Virus record (IMG/VR): IMGVR_UViG_3300006789_000210
Coordinates: 1 to 21,876 of that record
Origin: a virus
Direction: 5' to 3' (one strand)
DNA: 21,876 nt
The notes under the pieces are model-generated. The model did not search any database and had not been told where the DNA came from. It worked only from the letters and a program-made list of their open reading frames with translations. The position numbers and the translations under genes are program-made. This document shows positions 1 through 6,616 of the stretch, piece after piece. Numbering within the stretch: position 1 is the first letter of the stretch; every line of letters starts with the position of its first letter.

Positions 1-543
1 GACGGTGTACGCTCCGCATTCAGCGTCTGGCAAGTAGATGAGAAAATGGGGCGTCAGCGGTGTAAAGACCTTGGCGTTACATATACTCGTAATTCTGTCT
101 TTGATGGTGCTGTGGTTAAATCTAATGGCCCTGCAAACCGAGAAATCAGACACTTTATAAGGAATCAAAGCAGTGGCCTTCTTGAAGATAGGTCTGTGGA
201 CATTAGAAACTTAGCTCTATCTACAGCAGTGCGACTAAGGCTTGAGCATATGTATGAGTTTATTTCTATGTGCGAGGAACATGGAATGGCAGTAACCAAA
301 GGCGGTAGTGATGATGGAGCCTATGAAGCAATACGTGTTAGCTCTTCCTCAGAGCCATGCGTTTTAGCGCTCAAAGAAGTTAGTTCATCTACCATAAAGA
401 ATACGATCACAACGTTACAAGAAGAAGGTCGTATTGATGTTTACAGACTTTCTCAAGGTGGTGTTAAAAAGTGGTTAGGAACCATGAATGGCGTTATGTC
501 TCAAGGTATCTATGAGGCTAGAACTGCAAGAGAAAATCATTGA
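1..543 (+). CDS. Hypothetical protein, 5' end outside the window
   Basis: The reading frame is open from base 1, so the gene starts upstream. An ATG at 46 is available but has no clear Shine-Dalgarno (SD) sequence. At least 180 codons are visible, ending in TGA at 541-543. The product is soluble with no membrane segment. Its C-terminal third (around SSTIKNTITTLQEEGRIDVY) reads like a small helix-strand winged-helix unit, so DNA binding is possible but unproven. I do not recognise the family. It lies at the head of a short rightward group and is followed after 52 nt by a gene with a very strong SD. Confidence 0.7.
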   Translation, partial: DGVRSAFSVWQVDEKMGRQRCKDLGVTYTRNSVFDGAVVKSNGPANREIRHFIRNQSSGLLEDRSVDIRNLALSTAVRLRLEHMYEFISMCEEHGMAVTKGGSDDGAYEAIRVSSSSEPCVLALKEVSSSTIKNTITTLQEEGRIDVYRLSQGGVKKWLGTMNGVMSQGIYEARTARENH

Positions 544-595
544 CAACAATGGGAGTATATGTTAAAAATCCCACATTAAATGAAAGGAGGTAAAG

Positions 596-829
596 ATGTT
601 AAAAGTATTTGACACATTAGAAACAAAACCAACGCTGCAACAAGCTCAAGAGATTGTTGGCGGTCTTGTTGAAATGGTACATTCTCCAAGTGACCCAGAT
701 ATTCAAGTCTTGGTCAATGAGGAAGGTATGTTGCTTAATCTACCCTGGAACAAAGAAGCCACAAGATACGCTGAAACTGGTATTGTAGGTAACGCCATTG
801 TTCTAAAGGGTGATGCAAAATGGGACTAA
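596..829 (+). CDS. Hypothetical protein, 77 aa
   Basis: The ATG at 596 is preceded by a near-perfect SD, AAAGGAGGT, about 6 nt upstream. This fixes the start and predicts strong translation. The product is a small acidic soluble protein with no cysteines or membrane segment. It contains a short hydrophobic strand-like stretch (IQVLVNEEGMLLNLPWN) that suggests a small alpha/beta fold. Its 3' end overlaps the next gene by 10 nt, which implies translational coupling. Family and function are not recognised. Confidence 0.75.
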   Translation: MLKVFDTLETKPTLQQAQEIVGGLVEMVHSPSDPDIQVLVNEEGMLLNLPWNKEATRYAETGIVGNAIVLKGDAKWD

Positions 830-1008
830 AATCATTACACCCGGCGCAAAATGCAGAGTTAGACTTTTTGCGTCGGGCAGTAGATAGATTACAAGAAGAT
901 AAAAACAGAAATAATGAAGCTCATAATGTAAGATTACGCCTTTGGGAAGCCAGGGAAGAATTAGATAAATTTGTTAAAAACCTTAGAAAAGAAGGTTATA
1001 ACATATAA
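820..1008 (+). CDS. Hypothetical small coiled-coil protein, 62 aa
   Basis: The gene starts inside the end of the previous one, with ATG at 820 ahead of the upstream stop at 827-829. The product is almost entirely charged helix (residues about 10-57, rich in E, K, R and L), predicting a short coiled coil or helical hairpin. Its TAA at 1006-1008 directly abuts the TAA of the leftward gene (1009-1011), so two convergent genes meet with no bases between them and no terminator. Function is unknown. Confidence 0.65.
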   Translation: MGLKSLHPAQNAELDFLRRAVDRLQEDKNRNNEAHNVRLRLWEAREELDKFVKNLRKEGYNI

Positions 1009-2700
1009 TTACCTAATTGAATTAGCAAATGGGGACGCATAAGAGCTATATTGCGTTGGATATTGCGGCTGAACACTTCCATAAGATTGATATGCTGGTT
1101 GTTGCTGGTATTGTTGCGCCATTTGATAAGGTTGTTGATAAGGCTGCTGATAACTCGAATAATTGTTCGGGTAACCATAAGAGCTTCCGCCCATAATACC
1201 ACCACCATAATACAATTGTTGTTGCATTGGCGGTTGATAATAAGGCTGTTGATAAGACGGTTGTTGGTACCCTCCATAACCACCTCCATAACCACCAAAG
1301 CCTCCTTGAAAACCACCACCATAACCACTGCCGTAGCCTCCACCATAACCTCCGCCGTAGCCAAGTGGCTGCATATAATTTCTTCTTTGCTGTCTTTGCT
1401 GGTTAAACTGACCGTAAGCATCAGTGCCTTCGAAAGCTGATTGCAATCTTTGAAGCTCCGCTCTTTGTTCTTCAGTTGGACCTAAACTTTGTGCATATTG
1501 ATTATATGCCTTATATTCATCCGTATCAGTAACTGCTGTTCTGTACTGATCCATAGGTCTAACAAGAGGTCTTGAATAATTGTTCGGGTATTGCTGTCTG
1601 CTGCCCATGTATTGCTGAAACAACTGTCTTAACTGAGCGCCAAGTCCATCTCCCAAACTTCTGACGCCCGGAGTTGGCGTTGCGGGAGCTGAGTTTGTTG
1701 GAGGGGCAGTAGGATTAGCTGGCACTACTTCTGTGCCTGGAACTGTAGGATTTTCTTGTGGAGGTACAAATTCTGGCGCACCACTGTTATAAAAATCTAC
1801 ATATTTTTTGTATCTTTCACGGTATGCTTCATCTGATTCAGGCCCAAGTCCAGACACTGGTTGGCTCATTTTATAATCTTCAAAAGACATAACTTCAGAA
1901 GGACCTTCTTGCACCAAAGGTAGATCTACTTGCGTAGGGTCCATATCAGCGACTGGATCGGTAACAACTGGAGCAGCATCAGCAGATTTTATTCGGTCTA
2001 AATAAGCCTCGTATGCTCTATCTTGCGCTTTACCAATACTACCAGAACCGCCCATACCAAAGTAAGGGCTGTTATACATATCCATAGTTCCAATACCATT
2101 ACCTGCCGATAAATAATCTTGAAACTCTGGAGCGTCAAAAAAACCTGGATCAAGATCAGAATATTCTTCTTTAAGTTTTTGTGGATCTGGAGGCTCAGGA
2201 TTGAAAATTGGATTAACAATTGCTGGCTCAATTAGTGGGTTAATATATCCTGGGTCAGTTACTGGATCGGGCAATCCTCCATCTTTTTTAAGCTTCTCTA
2301 AAATTGAAAGACCAGGTGGTTCTATTGGAATACCCTGTTCTGATACAGCTGCAGATCCAATTCCTTGATCTATTGGGTCTTGAGTTGTAACCGGGTTTGC
2401 AGCTTCTTGTTGTGCTTGAACCTTCAAAGCTAAAGCCTCACGCATAGCGCTCATATAGTCACCGCCAGAAGCCATAAGCTCTTTAGCCTCTACCTCCTTG
2501 TCCAACGCTTGTTGCAATAAACTAGGTTGCGTTGTCGTTACAGGATCGGGATCGCTTTCTTTACTTAATGCTTCCTGATTAGCTAAAAAATCAGCCTTGT
2601 AGCCTTTGTACTTACGTTTTGCGTTCATTGCTGTTTGATTAGGATTTCTCCTTAATTCATCTTCAACAAAAGCTTGAAAACTAAGAGGTTCTTCAGCCAT
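1009..2700 (-). CDS. Large Pro-rich protein with a Gly/Tyr/Gln-rich prion-like C-terminus
   Basis: About 563 residues. I start it at the ATG at 2700 (MAEEPLSFQAF), which has SD GGAG 7 nt upstream; a farther in-frame ATG at 2760 has no SD and would add an implausible hydrophobic leader. Residues 1-70 are charged helix. A middle part is rich in Asp-Pro-Val repeats and prolines. The last 110-120 residues are low complexity: GGY/GGG repeats, then QQPY, YQQP and QQQ runs. I see no enzyme motif. Isolated phage genes with such composition are often virion or internal structural proteins, but that is inference. It runs opposite to the genes at 46-1008. Confidence 0.8.
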   Translation of the reverse strand: MAEEPLSFQAFVEDELRRNPNQTAMNAKRKYKGYKADFLANQEALSKESDPDPVTTTQPSLLQQALDKEVEAKELMASGGDYMSAMREALALKVQAQQEAANPVTTQDPIDQGIGSAAVSEQGIPIEPPGLSILEKLKKDGGLPDPVTDPGYINPLIEPAIVNPIFNPEPPDPQKLKEEYSDLDPGFFDAPEFQDYLSAGNGIGTMDMYNSPYFGMGGSGSIGKAQDRAYEAYLDRIKSADAAPVVTDPVADMDPTQVDLPLVQEGPSEVMSFEDYKMSQPVSGLGPESDEAYRERYKKYVDFYNSGAPEFVPPQENPTVPGTEVVPANPTAPPTNSAPATPTPGVRSLGDGLGAQLRQLFQQYMGSRQQYPNNYSRPLVRPMDQYRTAVTDTDEYKAYNQYAQSLGPTEEQRAELQRLQSAFEGTDAYGQFNQQRQQRRNYMQPLGYGGGYGGGYGSGYGGGFQGGFGGYGGGYGGYQQPSYQQPYYQPPMQQQLYYGGGIMGGSSYGYPNNYSSYQQPYQQPYQMAQQYQQQPAYQSYGSVQPQYPTQYSSYASPFANSIR

Positions 2701-2732
2701 AGTAGCGCTCCATAGTGATTTAACACCGACGA

Positions 2733-2760
2733 TATATAAAAAAATCCCGTAAATCAACAA
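2733..2760 (-). promoter_or_regulatory. Candidate promoter for the 1009-2700 gene
   Basis: On the minus strand there is TTGTTG, a 16-nt spacer containing a T-run, then TATATA, about 32 nt before the ATG at 2700. The position fits and nothing else in the 2701-2812 gap looks like a start signal, but the match to sigma-70 consensus is only fair. Confidence 0.35.
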
Positions 2761-2812
2761 AATAAGCCGAATATTTGTTCGGGTTTGCCCGCAGCGTTCC
2801 AGCTAAAATGCA

Positions 2813-2853
2813 AAAAGACGCCCCGCGAAAGAAATAAATTCAGGGCGTCTTTT
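2813..2853 (-). terminator. Intrinsic terminator of the long leftward operon
   Basis: Perfect 11-bp inverted repeat, AAAAGACGCCC and GGGCGTCTTTT, with a 19-nt loop. Read leftward it is a GC-rich stem followed by a T-run, 70 nt after the last gene of the operon (stop at 2922). The other strand also carries T's, so it may work in both directions. The rest of 2761-2921 holds only the candidate promoter and a short CCGAA/TTCGG inverted repeat near 2766-2780. Confidence 0.8.
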
Positions 2854-2921
2854 CTAAAGATGCAAATTTTTACAGGCCATCACCACAACAAGCCTTGGAG
2901 CGTAAAAATTAAATCATCTTG

Positions 2922-3116
2922 TCACTTTGTGTTGAAATCAACACTAACTACGTTATCTAACTCTTTGTTCTCAGTCACAATAATCGTTCTGTGACCAGTT
3001 CCCTGGCAGTAATAACAACGATCTGTAATGTAAGCACCGATCCTATCATCGTACTCGGTATACAAACCTTTGCCCATACAGGAATGGCAGTTCTCACTTT
3101 CATCAACTACATTCAT
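2922..3116 (-). CDS. Small zinc-ribbon protein with two CxxCxGxG motifs
   Basis: 64 residues. Two DnaJ-type knuckles are visible, CHSCMGKG (Cys10, Cys13) and CYYCQGTG (Cys34, Cys37). Together they supply the four cysteines for one zinc ion, as in the DnaJ cysteine-rich domain and many small phage zinc fingers. There is no J-domain, so it is not a DnaJ; binding to protein or nucleic acid is the reasonable guess. The ATG overlaps the stop of the preceding gene as ATGA (3113-3116). It is the last gene of the leftward operon, ahead of the terminator at 2813-2853. Confidence 0.8.
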   Translation of the reverse strand: MNVVDESENCHSCMGKGLYTEYDDRIGAYITDRCYYCQGTGHRTIIVTENKELDNVVSVDFNTK

Positions 3117-3382
3117 TTAAAGCTCTCAGAGATAAAAAAGTTTAAAAAACTTTCTGTAATTGTTATTTTCTTTGGCTCAACAGGTTTTGAAGCTTTCTTC
3201 ATAACCTTCTTCATATCCTTAACCCAAGCACCACTATCTTTTAATTTATAAATAATATAATGCAACTGATTAGGCTCTAAACCTAGCTTCTTAGCTATGG
3301 CTTTGTTTGAAAGCTCACCTCGAAACGCAAGATCGTGCGCCTTATCAATTAACTTCTGGGGGTATTTAGATTTTATTTTCAT
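3113..3382 (-). CDS. Helix-turn-helix protein, paralogue 1
   Basis: 89 residues with strong SD AAAGGAGG 6 nt before the ATG at 3382; the start lies inside the end of the methyltransferase gene (17-nt overlap). Residues 8-47 form a homeodomain-like HTH (LAFRGELSNKAIAKKLGLEP, then a recognition helix). The C-terminus has a separate conserved tail, TITESFLNFFISESFK. Both parts recur in the protein at 4698-4952, so the two are paralogues. Such proteins usually bind DNA as small regulators or transposase-like HTH modules. Here a regulator of the operon or a partner of the methyltransferase is possible. Confidence 0.75.
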   Translation of the reverse strand: MKIKSKYPQKLIDKAHDLAFRGELSNKAIAKKLGLEPNQLHYIIYKLKDSGAWVKDMKKVMKKASKPVEPKKITITESFLNFFISESFK

Positions 3383-4496
3383 TGTCTTCCTCCTTTATTG
3401 CCAAGCCAATATTCATGGCAATTTGTGGCACAATTGCGTTGCCTAATCCTTTAATTCTGTCCACCCTTTTGGGTATCCCATGAGCCACTCTACGAACATT
3501 GGGTTCAACTGCCCACCAGTCTTCTCCTGATTGTCCGTATGTTGAACTGCCACGTCCAGACTGTCCCATGAAACTTTGCCGTTCCGAACCCGACCGCCCT
3601 GATAACCGCCCTTGTGATCCCTCGCCACTGGAGTTGGCCACATCTGCACTGCTTTGGTTAACCCAGCGCCTTTTCCCGTCTGTGGGTTGATTCCGCTCCT
3701 TTCCGTTGCCGTTGGTGTCGGCCACATTCTCTCTACATGGTTCACTGCGTCTCTCAGTTTCACGCCCCACCGAACTCCGTCCTTGTTCTTCCGACTGAAC
3801 GTTCCGTTCTCCAGTTCCACGTTCTGAACTATTCCGCCCTCCACGTCCGATGCTCTGGGTGTCGGCCATGTCTTGATGTAAAGATCCATCGTCTTTTCGT
3901 CCACTTGCTCCCGAAGATTGCTTGGTTTGGATCTGCCCTTGCGATGCCCCTCTTGCATCTTGCGTGTTGCTTCCTCGGATCTTTGAGGTAGATGATCCAT
4001 CGTGTTCGGCGTAGCCCACAATCCAGAGTCTGTCTCTTCTGTGGGGAGCGTTGACACCGCAAGCTGGAACAATAAACGTCCGTGTGGCGTAGCCTTCGCT
4101 TTCCAAGTCAGCGAGCACTTGGTCGAGACCCATTGCGATGTGACCATAAACGTTTTCGAAAACGCACCAAGTGGGTCTTTTGTGTGCAACAATTTTAAAG
4201 ATGTACGGCCAGATGTGGCGGTCATCTTCTGTGCCTTTTTGTAATCCAGCGACGGAGAATGGTTGGCACGGATATCCTGCTGTGAGGATGTCACAGTCTG
4301 GAACAAGTCTTTCTGGGTCATTAGCTAACTCCTTTACATCTGTAGCTATGGGTACATTTGGAAAATTCTTTGCGAGTATCTTACGACACCAAGGCTCGGT
4401 GTCGCAAAATAATATGGGGGTGGACAACTGTGCGCACTCAAAACCGAGGCTGAAGCCCCCGATCCCCGAACATAGATCAACGTGTCTGAGCATCAT
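3366..4496 (-). CDS. dcm: DNA (cytosine-5-)-methyltransferase
   Basis: 376 residues. It transfers a methyl group from S-adenosylmethionine to C5 of cytosine in DNA; in phages this usually protects the genome from host restriction. Family motifs in order: I DLCSGIGGFSLG (7-18), IV GYPCQPFS with catalytic Cys77, VI FENV (113-116), VIII PHRRDRLWIVG (151-161), X GLGNAIVPQIA (350-360). Residues about 166-326, where the target-recognition domain should lie, are instead low-complexity Gly/Ser/Arg/Gln with repeated ADT-x-GxG pieces. That stretch is read in another frame by the gene at 3443-4321. The start may be ATG 4496 or the adjacent ATG 4493, which has better SD spacing. It overlaps the upstream gene by 20 nt. 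Target sequence unknown. Confidence 0.92.
   Translation of the reverse strand: MMLRHVDLCSGIGGFSLGFECAQLSTPILFCDTEPWCRKILAKNFPNVPIATDVKELANDPERLVPDCDILTAGYPCQPFSVAGLQKGTEDDRHIWPYIFKIVAHKRPTWCVFENVYGHIAMGLDQVLADLESEGYATRTFIVPACGVNAPHRRDRLWIVGYAEHDGSSTSKIRGSNTQDARGASQGQIQTKQSSGASGRKDDGSLHQDMADTQSIGRGGRNSSERGTGERNVQSEEQGRSSVGRETERRSEPCRENVADTNGNGKERNQPTDGKRRWVNQSSADVANSSGEGSQGRLSGRSGSERQSFMGQSGRGSSTYGQSGEDWWAVEPNVRRVAHGIPKRVDRIKGLGNAIVPQIAMNIGLAIKEEDNENKI
3443..4321 (-). CDS. Overlapping gene inside the methyltransferase gene (WPTP-repeat protein)
   Basis: 292 codons on the same strand, shifted +1 and lying wholly inside the methyltransferase gene. It has its own SD, AAAGGAG, 7 nt before ATG 4321. 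The product looks like a real protein: four repeats of the type (L/T/M)W(A/P)TPxAxD (LWATPNTMD 101-109, TWPTPRASD 151-159, MWPTPTATE 199-207, MWPTPVARD 227-235), a segment LTWKAKATPHGRLLFQL (71-87), and a closing block GGQLNPMFVEWLMGYPKGWT (269-288). I recall these blocks from many phage proteins of unknown function, usually annotated near or within dcm genes. Where this frame is well patterned, the methyltransferase frame is low complexity, so selection seems to act here in the middle. Function unknown; a role in modification or target recognition is inference. Confidence 0.65.
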   Translation of the reverse strand: MTQKDLFQTVTSSQQDIRANHSPSLDYKKAQKMTATSGRTSLKLLHTKDPLGAFSKTFMVTSQWVSTKCSLTWKAKATPHGRLLFQLAVSTLPTEETDSGLWATPNTMDHLPQRSEEATRKMQEGHRKGRSKPSNLREQVDEKTMDLYIKTWPTPRASDVEGGIVQNVELENGTFSRKNKDGVRWGVKLRDAVNHVERMWPTPTATERSGINPQTGKGAGLTKAVQMWPTPVARDHKGGYQGGRVRNGKVSWDSLDVAVQHTDNQEKTGGQLNPMFVEWLMGYPKGWTELKD

Positions 4497-4701
4497 AATC
4501 CTCTGGAGTAATATCCATCCAATAAGGTTTGGTTATAAACTCTCTGGTGACAATACTGTTCTCAAGCGTATCTATAAACCTATGGTACGCAATCTCTTCA
4601 GCTTGCTCCAAGGTCTCCGCTTCAATCCCATCGTAATACCGAGAAACTAAATGCTCACAACAATTCTGGTTCATCTCTACTTTAATGTTCCACTCAGTCA
4701 T
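4477..4701 (-). CDS. Hypothetical protein, 74 aa
   Basis: A small acidic protein. A strand-like N-terminus (TEWNIKVEMNQNC) is followed by a Glu-rich helix (AETLEQAEEIAYHRFIDTLEN) and another short strand (EFITKPYWMDITPEDY). This order resembles the many small phage proteins of DpdA/DUF-like alpha/beta fold that I cannot name. The start ATG overlaps the previous gene as ATGA (4698-4701), and the end overlaps the methyltransferase start by 20 nt, so it sits between the HTH paralogue and the methyltransferase in one coupled group. Confidence 0.75.
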   Translation of the reverse strand: MTEWNIKVEMNQNCCEHLVSRYYDGIEAETLEQAEEIAYHRFIDTLENSIVTREFITKPYWMDITPEDYDAQTR

Positions 4702-4952
4702 CTAAAGTCCTCCGAAATAAAGAAGTCCAAGAAACTCTCCGTAATGGTAGGTTCTTTCTTGAGCTTCAATCCAGATGTCAAAACTGCGTGTAAGGATACA
4801 AAGGGATCAGAGTTTTTCTGTGTTCTTTGATAAAGAATATAATTCAACTGATTAGCCGTTAGCTTTAACTTCTTGGCTATAGCCTTGTTTGAAAGCTCAC
4901 CGTTAAACGCTAGGTCGTGAGCCTGATCAACTAATTTTTGTGAATGTTTCAT
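4698..4952 (-). CDS. Helix-turn-helix protein, paralogue 2
   Basis: 84 residues, a clear paralogue of 3113-3382. The HTH region is nearly the same (QKLVDQAHDLAFNGELSN and AIAKKLKLTANQLNYILY, residues 5-42) and it ends in the same tail type, TITESFLDFFISEDFR. The linker between the two conserved parts differs in length and sequence. ATGA overlap with the upstream gene (4949-4952) and with the downstream gene (4698-4701). The two copies flank the methyltransferase and the 74-residue gene, suggesting duplication around them. A DNA-binding role follows from the HTH; target unknown. Confidence 0.75.
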   Translation of the reverse strand: MKHSQKLVDQAHDLAFNGELSNKAIAKKLKLTANQLNYILYQRTQKNSDPFVSLHAVLTSGLKLKKEPTITESFLDFFISEDFR

Positions 4953-5365
4953 CTTATCCCCTCAATATCATCATCTAAATAACCGCAAAAATTATCGCTC
5001 TCATCTCGGTAAAACCAACGAAAAGTAATGCCTTTAAACATACGCTTTAGCTTCACGGCAATTGGAGTAGGAGCTGACCACGCCGTTAAAAAAGAAAAAC
5101 ATACATAGTTTTCTTCCTCATAATTAACGTGTGCCTTGGAACTGTTCCATTTAGTTCCCCAGTTCTCGCAACTCCAATCGTACCAATTAGGTTGTTCTCT
5201 GTCTTTATAACTTAACGAACCTCTGGGATTAATCTCCTTTGGCATCGGAACAATGTTATTAAAGTCAAACGGATTGTCGTCTGACGTTACTAGCTTCATG
5301 AACCTATCCTTATCGTGGCTCATATCGAAGTTAAACACCACTTCATTTGTAACAAAATTAGGCAT
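4949..5365 (-). CDS. Api92/DUF1281-like ferredoxin-fold protein
   Basis: 138 residues, with SD AAAGGAG 6-7 nt before ATG 5365. The layout matches the Api92/DUF1281 (YubB-like) family as I remember it: an MPNxVTNxVxF opening strand, then NPFDFNNIVPMPKEI (31-45), the family hallmark WYDWSCENWGTKWN (61-74), and a FLTAWSAPTP block (92-101). Members are common in phages and plasmids and have a ferredoxin-like fold; no biochemical function is established to my knowledge. It is the first gene after a short spacer with a hairpin and a TATAAT, so it may have its own promoter. Confidence 0.75.
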   Translation of the reverse strand: MPNFVTNEVVFNFDMSHDKDRFMKLVTSDDNPFDFNNIVPMPKEINPRGSLSYKDREQPNWYDWSCENWGTKWNSSKAHVNYEEENYVCFSFLTAWSAPTPIAVKLKRMFKGITFRWFYRDESDNFCGYLDDDIEGIR

Positions 5366-5386
5366 AGCTTTCTCCTTTCAATTTAA

Positions 5387-5421
5387 ATTATACCTACACG
5401 ACACCCCAAAAAGGGATGCCG
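5387..5421 (-). promoter_or_regulatory. Hairpin followed by a TATAAT box, possible internal promoter
   Basis: Between two leftward genes lies a 9-bp stem (5399-5407 with 5413-5421, two G-T pairs on the minus strand) with a 5-nt loop. It is followed 6 nt later by a perfect TATAAT (5387-5392, minus strand), about 22 nt before ATG 5365. No good -35 is visible. The hairpin has no T-run, so it is a weak terminator at most. It could be an activator site or an mRNA end. Confidence 0.35.
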
Positions 5422-5434
5422 ACTAGAGATAACT

Positions 5435-5866
5435 TTACCAAGACGCCCGATACCAGACATCTCGCCATTGTTCATCATCCTCAAGGAACTCCATCGCTAA
5501 CTCAAAACTTTCAACAGTCTCGGCTTTGCTTTCCTCAGAATAACTACCATTTTCTGTAGAGTTGCCGAAAAAGAAACCATTGTGATCCTTGACCAATTTA
5601 TCAGATTTAACCGCATCAATAATCAACCGCAATCTATCCTTGGTCAGATTAATTCTTTGACACTCATCCACACCATCGGCAAATGTCTCCACAATCATTC
5701 CATGAAGATCAGGATGTTTTCTCCAATATCCCAACAAAATATCGTGAGACTCAATAGGATATTTATCCTCAAGAAGAGGGCGATCTACTTCCTCATATGA
5801 GCCGTCCTTCTTCTTTATTAAAGTTGCATTAAAATGACTTCCACTCAAATACATATCTAATCCCAT
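5435..5866 (-). CDS. Conserved phage protein of unknown function (MGLDMYL family)
   Basis: 143 residues. It carries the blocks I know from a widespread phage family: the MGLDMYL start, GYWRKHPDLHG (46-56), DxCQxINL (68-74), GFFFGNS (97-103) and a final WYRASW. Some databases label relatives phosphoglycerate kinase, which I consider an error because no kinase motif is present. The conserved His, Trp and Cys residues hint at a ligand or metal site, but no activity is known to me. Its ATG closely follows an upstream gene, sharing one base (TAATG at 5864-5868). Confidence 0.75.
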   Translation of the reverse strand: MGLDMYLSGSHFNATLIKKKDGSYEEVDRPLLEDKYPIESHDILLGYWRKHPDLHGMIVETFADGVDECQRINLTKDRLRLIIDAVKSDKLVKDHNGFFFGNSTENGSYSEESKAETVESFELAMEFLEDDEQWRDVWYRASW

Positions 5867-6057
5867 TACAGTTCCTCCACGGCTTCTTTAAGCAACTTCG
5901 TTTGCACCATGTTGTATATTTTATGAATAAACTCTTGGTCATAGTTTATAAAAGTCTTTTCAAAATCACGTCTTTTCATGACAGAAGCCTTTAAAACCAT
6001 AGATTTTATAGCTTTTTTTCTGTATTCTAAACGCTTCATAAGACCATCATCAAGCAT
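5866..6057 (-). CDS. Hypothetical protein, 63 aa
   Basis: A basic, helical small protein with the segment RLEYRKKAIKSMVLKASVMKR near the start and a Glu-containing C-terminus. It has no cysteines and no membrane segment. It is linked on both sides by one-base TAATG overlaps, so it depends on translation of its neighbours. Function unknown; the basic helix could bind nucleic acid, but nothing proves it. Confidence 0.65.
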   Translation of the reverse strand: MLDDGLMKRLEYRKKAIKSMVLKASVMKRRDFEKTFINYDQEFIHKIYNMVQTKLLKEAVEEL

Positions 6058-6239
6058 TATAACTCCTCCATTTGTTTTTGGATTGAATGAACAACTCTTT
6101 GAACTGTCCTCTCTTCTTCAATCGTTTTTGAAGTTTCAAGAAAAGCGTCCAACGTCTTTTCAGCGATATCTTTGCAATCATCCAAGGCTTCCGTGTAGCC
6201 CTCAATCATCGCATCTCTTGGATCTGGTCTATACATCAT
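6057..6239 (-). CDS. Hypothetical protein, about 60 aa
   Basis: A mostly helical acidic protein (GYTEALDDCKDIAEKTLDAF, then EEERTVQRVVHSIQKQMEEL) with a CDxAE-like heptad pattern that may form a coiled coil. Several starts are possible. A GGAGG at 6241-6245 points to the ATG pair at 6239/6236, while a GTG at 6260 would lengthen it inside the upstream gene. I prefer the ATG pair, although the spacing (1 or 4 nt) is short. It overlaps the end of the upstream gene (stop at 6229). Function unknown. Confidence 0.6.
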   Translation of the reverse strand: MMYRPDPRDAMIEGYTEALDDCKDIAEKTLDAFLETSKTIEEERTVQRVVHSIQKQMEEL

Positions 6240-6462
6240 TCCTCCAATCATCTTCATCACGCTTGTATTTCAAACCGCTATCCGTAATCGCATCTAGCAT
6301 CATTAAAATGCCAGACATTTCATTAGGTGCACAGTCCATGCACATTCTCGCAATAAAGCTCGTAACAAAATGAGCAAAATCTGGAACACCCATCTCATCA
6401 GAATGTTTCTCACACAAATCCAAAAGATCCATGTACAACTTCTCTTCTATATCATCAGTCAT
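6229..6462 (-). CDS. Hypothetical protein, 77 aa
   Basis: A small acidic helical protein with SD AAAGGAG 8 nt before ATG 6462. The central part (FVTSFIARMCMDCAPNEMSG, then a hydrophobic ILMMLDAI helix) has a CxxC pair but no second pair, so a zinc site would need another partner. The 18-nt leader in front of it (TCATGCCTTAATCTCCTT on the + strand) is repeated exactly in front of the 46-residue gene at 6476-6616. Function unknown. Confidence 0.65.
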   Translation of the reverse strand: MTDDIEEKLYMDLLDLCEKHSDEMGVPDFAHFVTSFIARMCMDCAPNEMSGILMMLDAITDSGLKYKRDEDDWRNDV

Positions 6463-6475
6463 GCCTTAATCTCCT

Positions 6476-6616
6476 TTACTCTGTAGACTCAACTACTATT
6501 AATTTATATCCACTCATCATTTCTTTTACTTGTTCAGTACTTTTAGCCATTACATAAACGTATGTATTTATATAATCATGCCAATGATCTTCATATTCGA
6601 CGTAATATCTGTTCAT
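6476..6616 (-). CDS. Small hypothetical protein, 46 aa
   Basis: A short gene between 6462 and 6613 that is easy to miss. Its ATG at 6616 overlaps the upstream stop as ATGA (6613-6616) and its stop is TAA at 6476-6478. SD AAGGAG precedes the ATG by 8 nt in a leader identical to that of the next gene. The product begins MNRYYVEYEDHWHDYINTYV and ends in a strand-like KLIVVESTE. The form (strand, helix containing TEQVKEMM, strand) is typical of a small alpha/beta fold. Without it there would be an unexplained 150-nt gap in an otherwise gapless operon. Confidence 0.7.
   Translation of the reverse strand: MNRYYVEYEDHWHDYINTYVYVMAKSTEQVKEMMSGYKLIVVESTE

Noticed and set aside
996-1440. Open frames on both strands over the Gly/Tyr/Gln-rich tail
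   Set aside because: They are shadows of repetitive DNA in the 1009-2700 gene; no ribosome sites, and the compositions are unnatural.
3366-4496. The methyltransferase as a frameshifted pseudogene with its middle in another frame
   Set aside because: Both frames are continuous from start to stop, the catalytic motifs are all in one frame, and the second frame has its own start signal. Two genes explain it better.
3499-4650. Several rightward open frames opposite the methyltransferase
   Set aside because: They are antisense to a clear gene, have no ribosome sites and no protein-like pattern, and vanish when both leftward frames are accepted.
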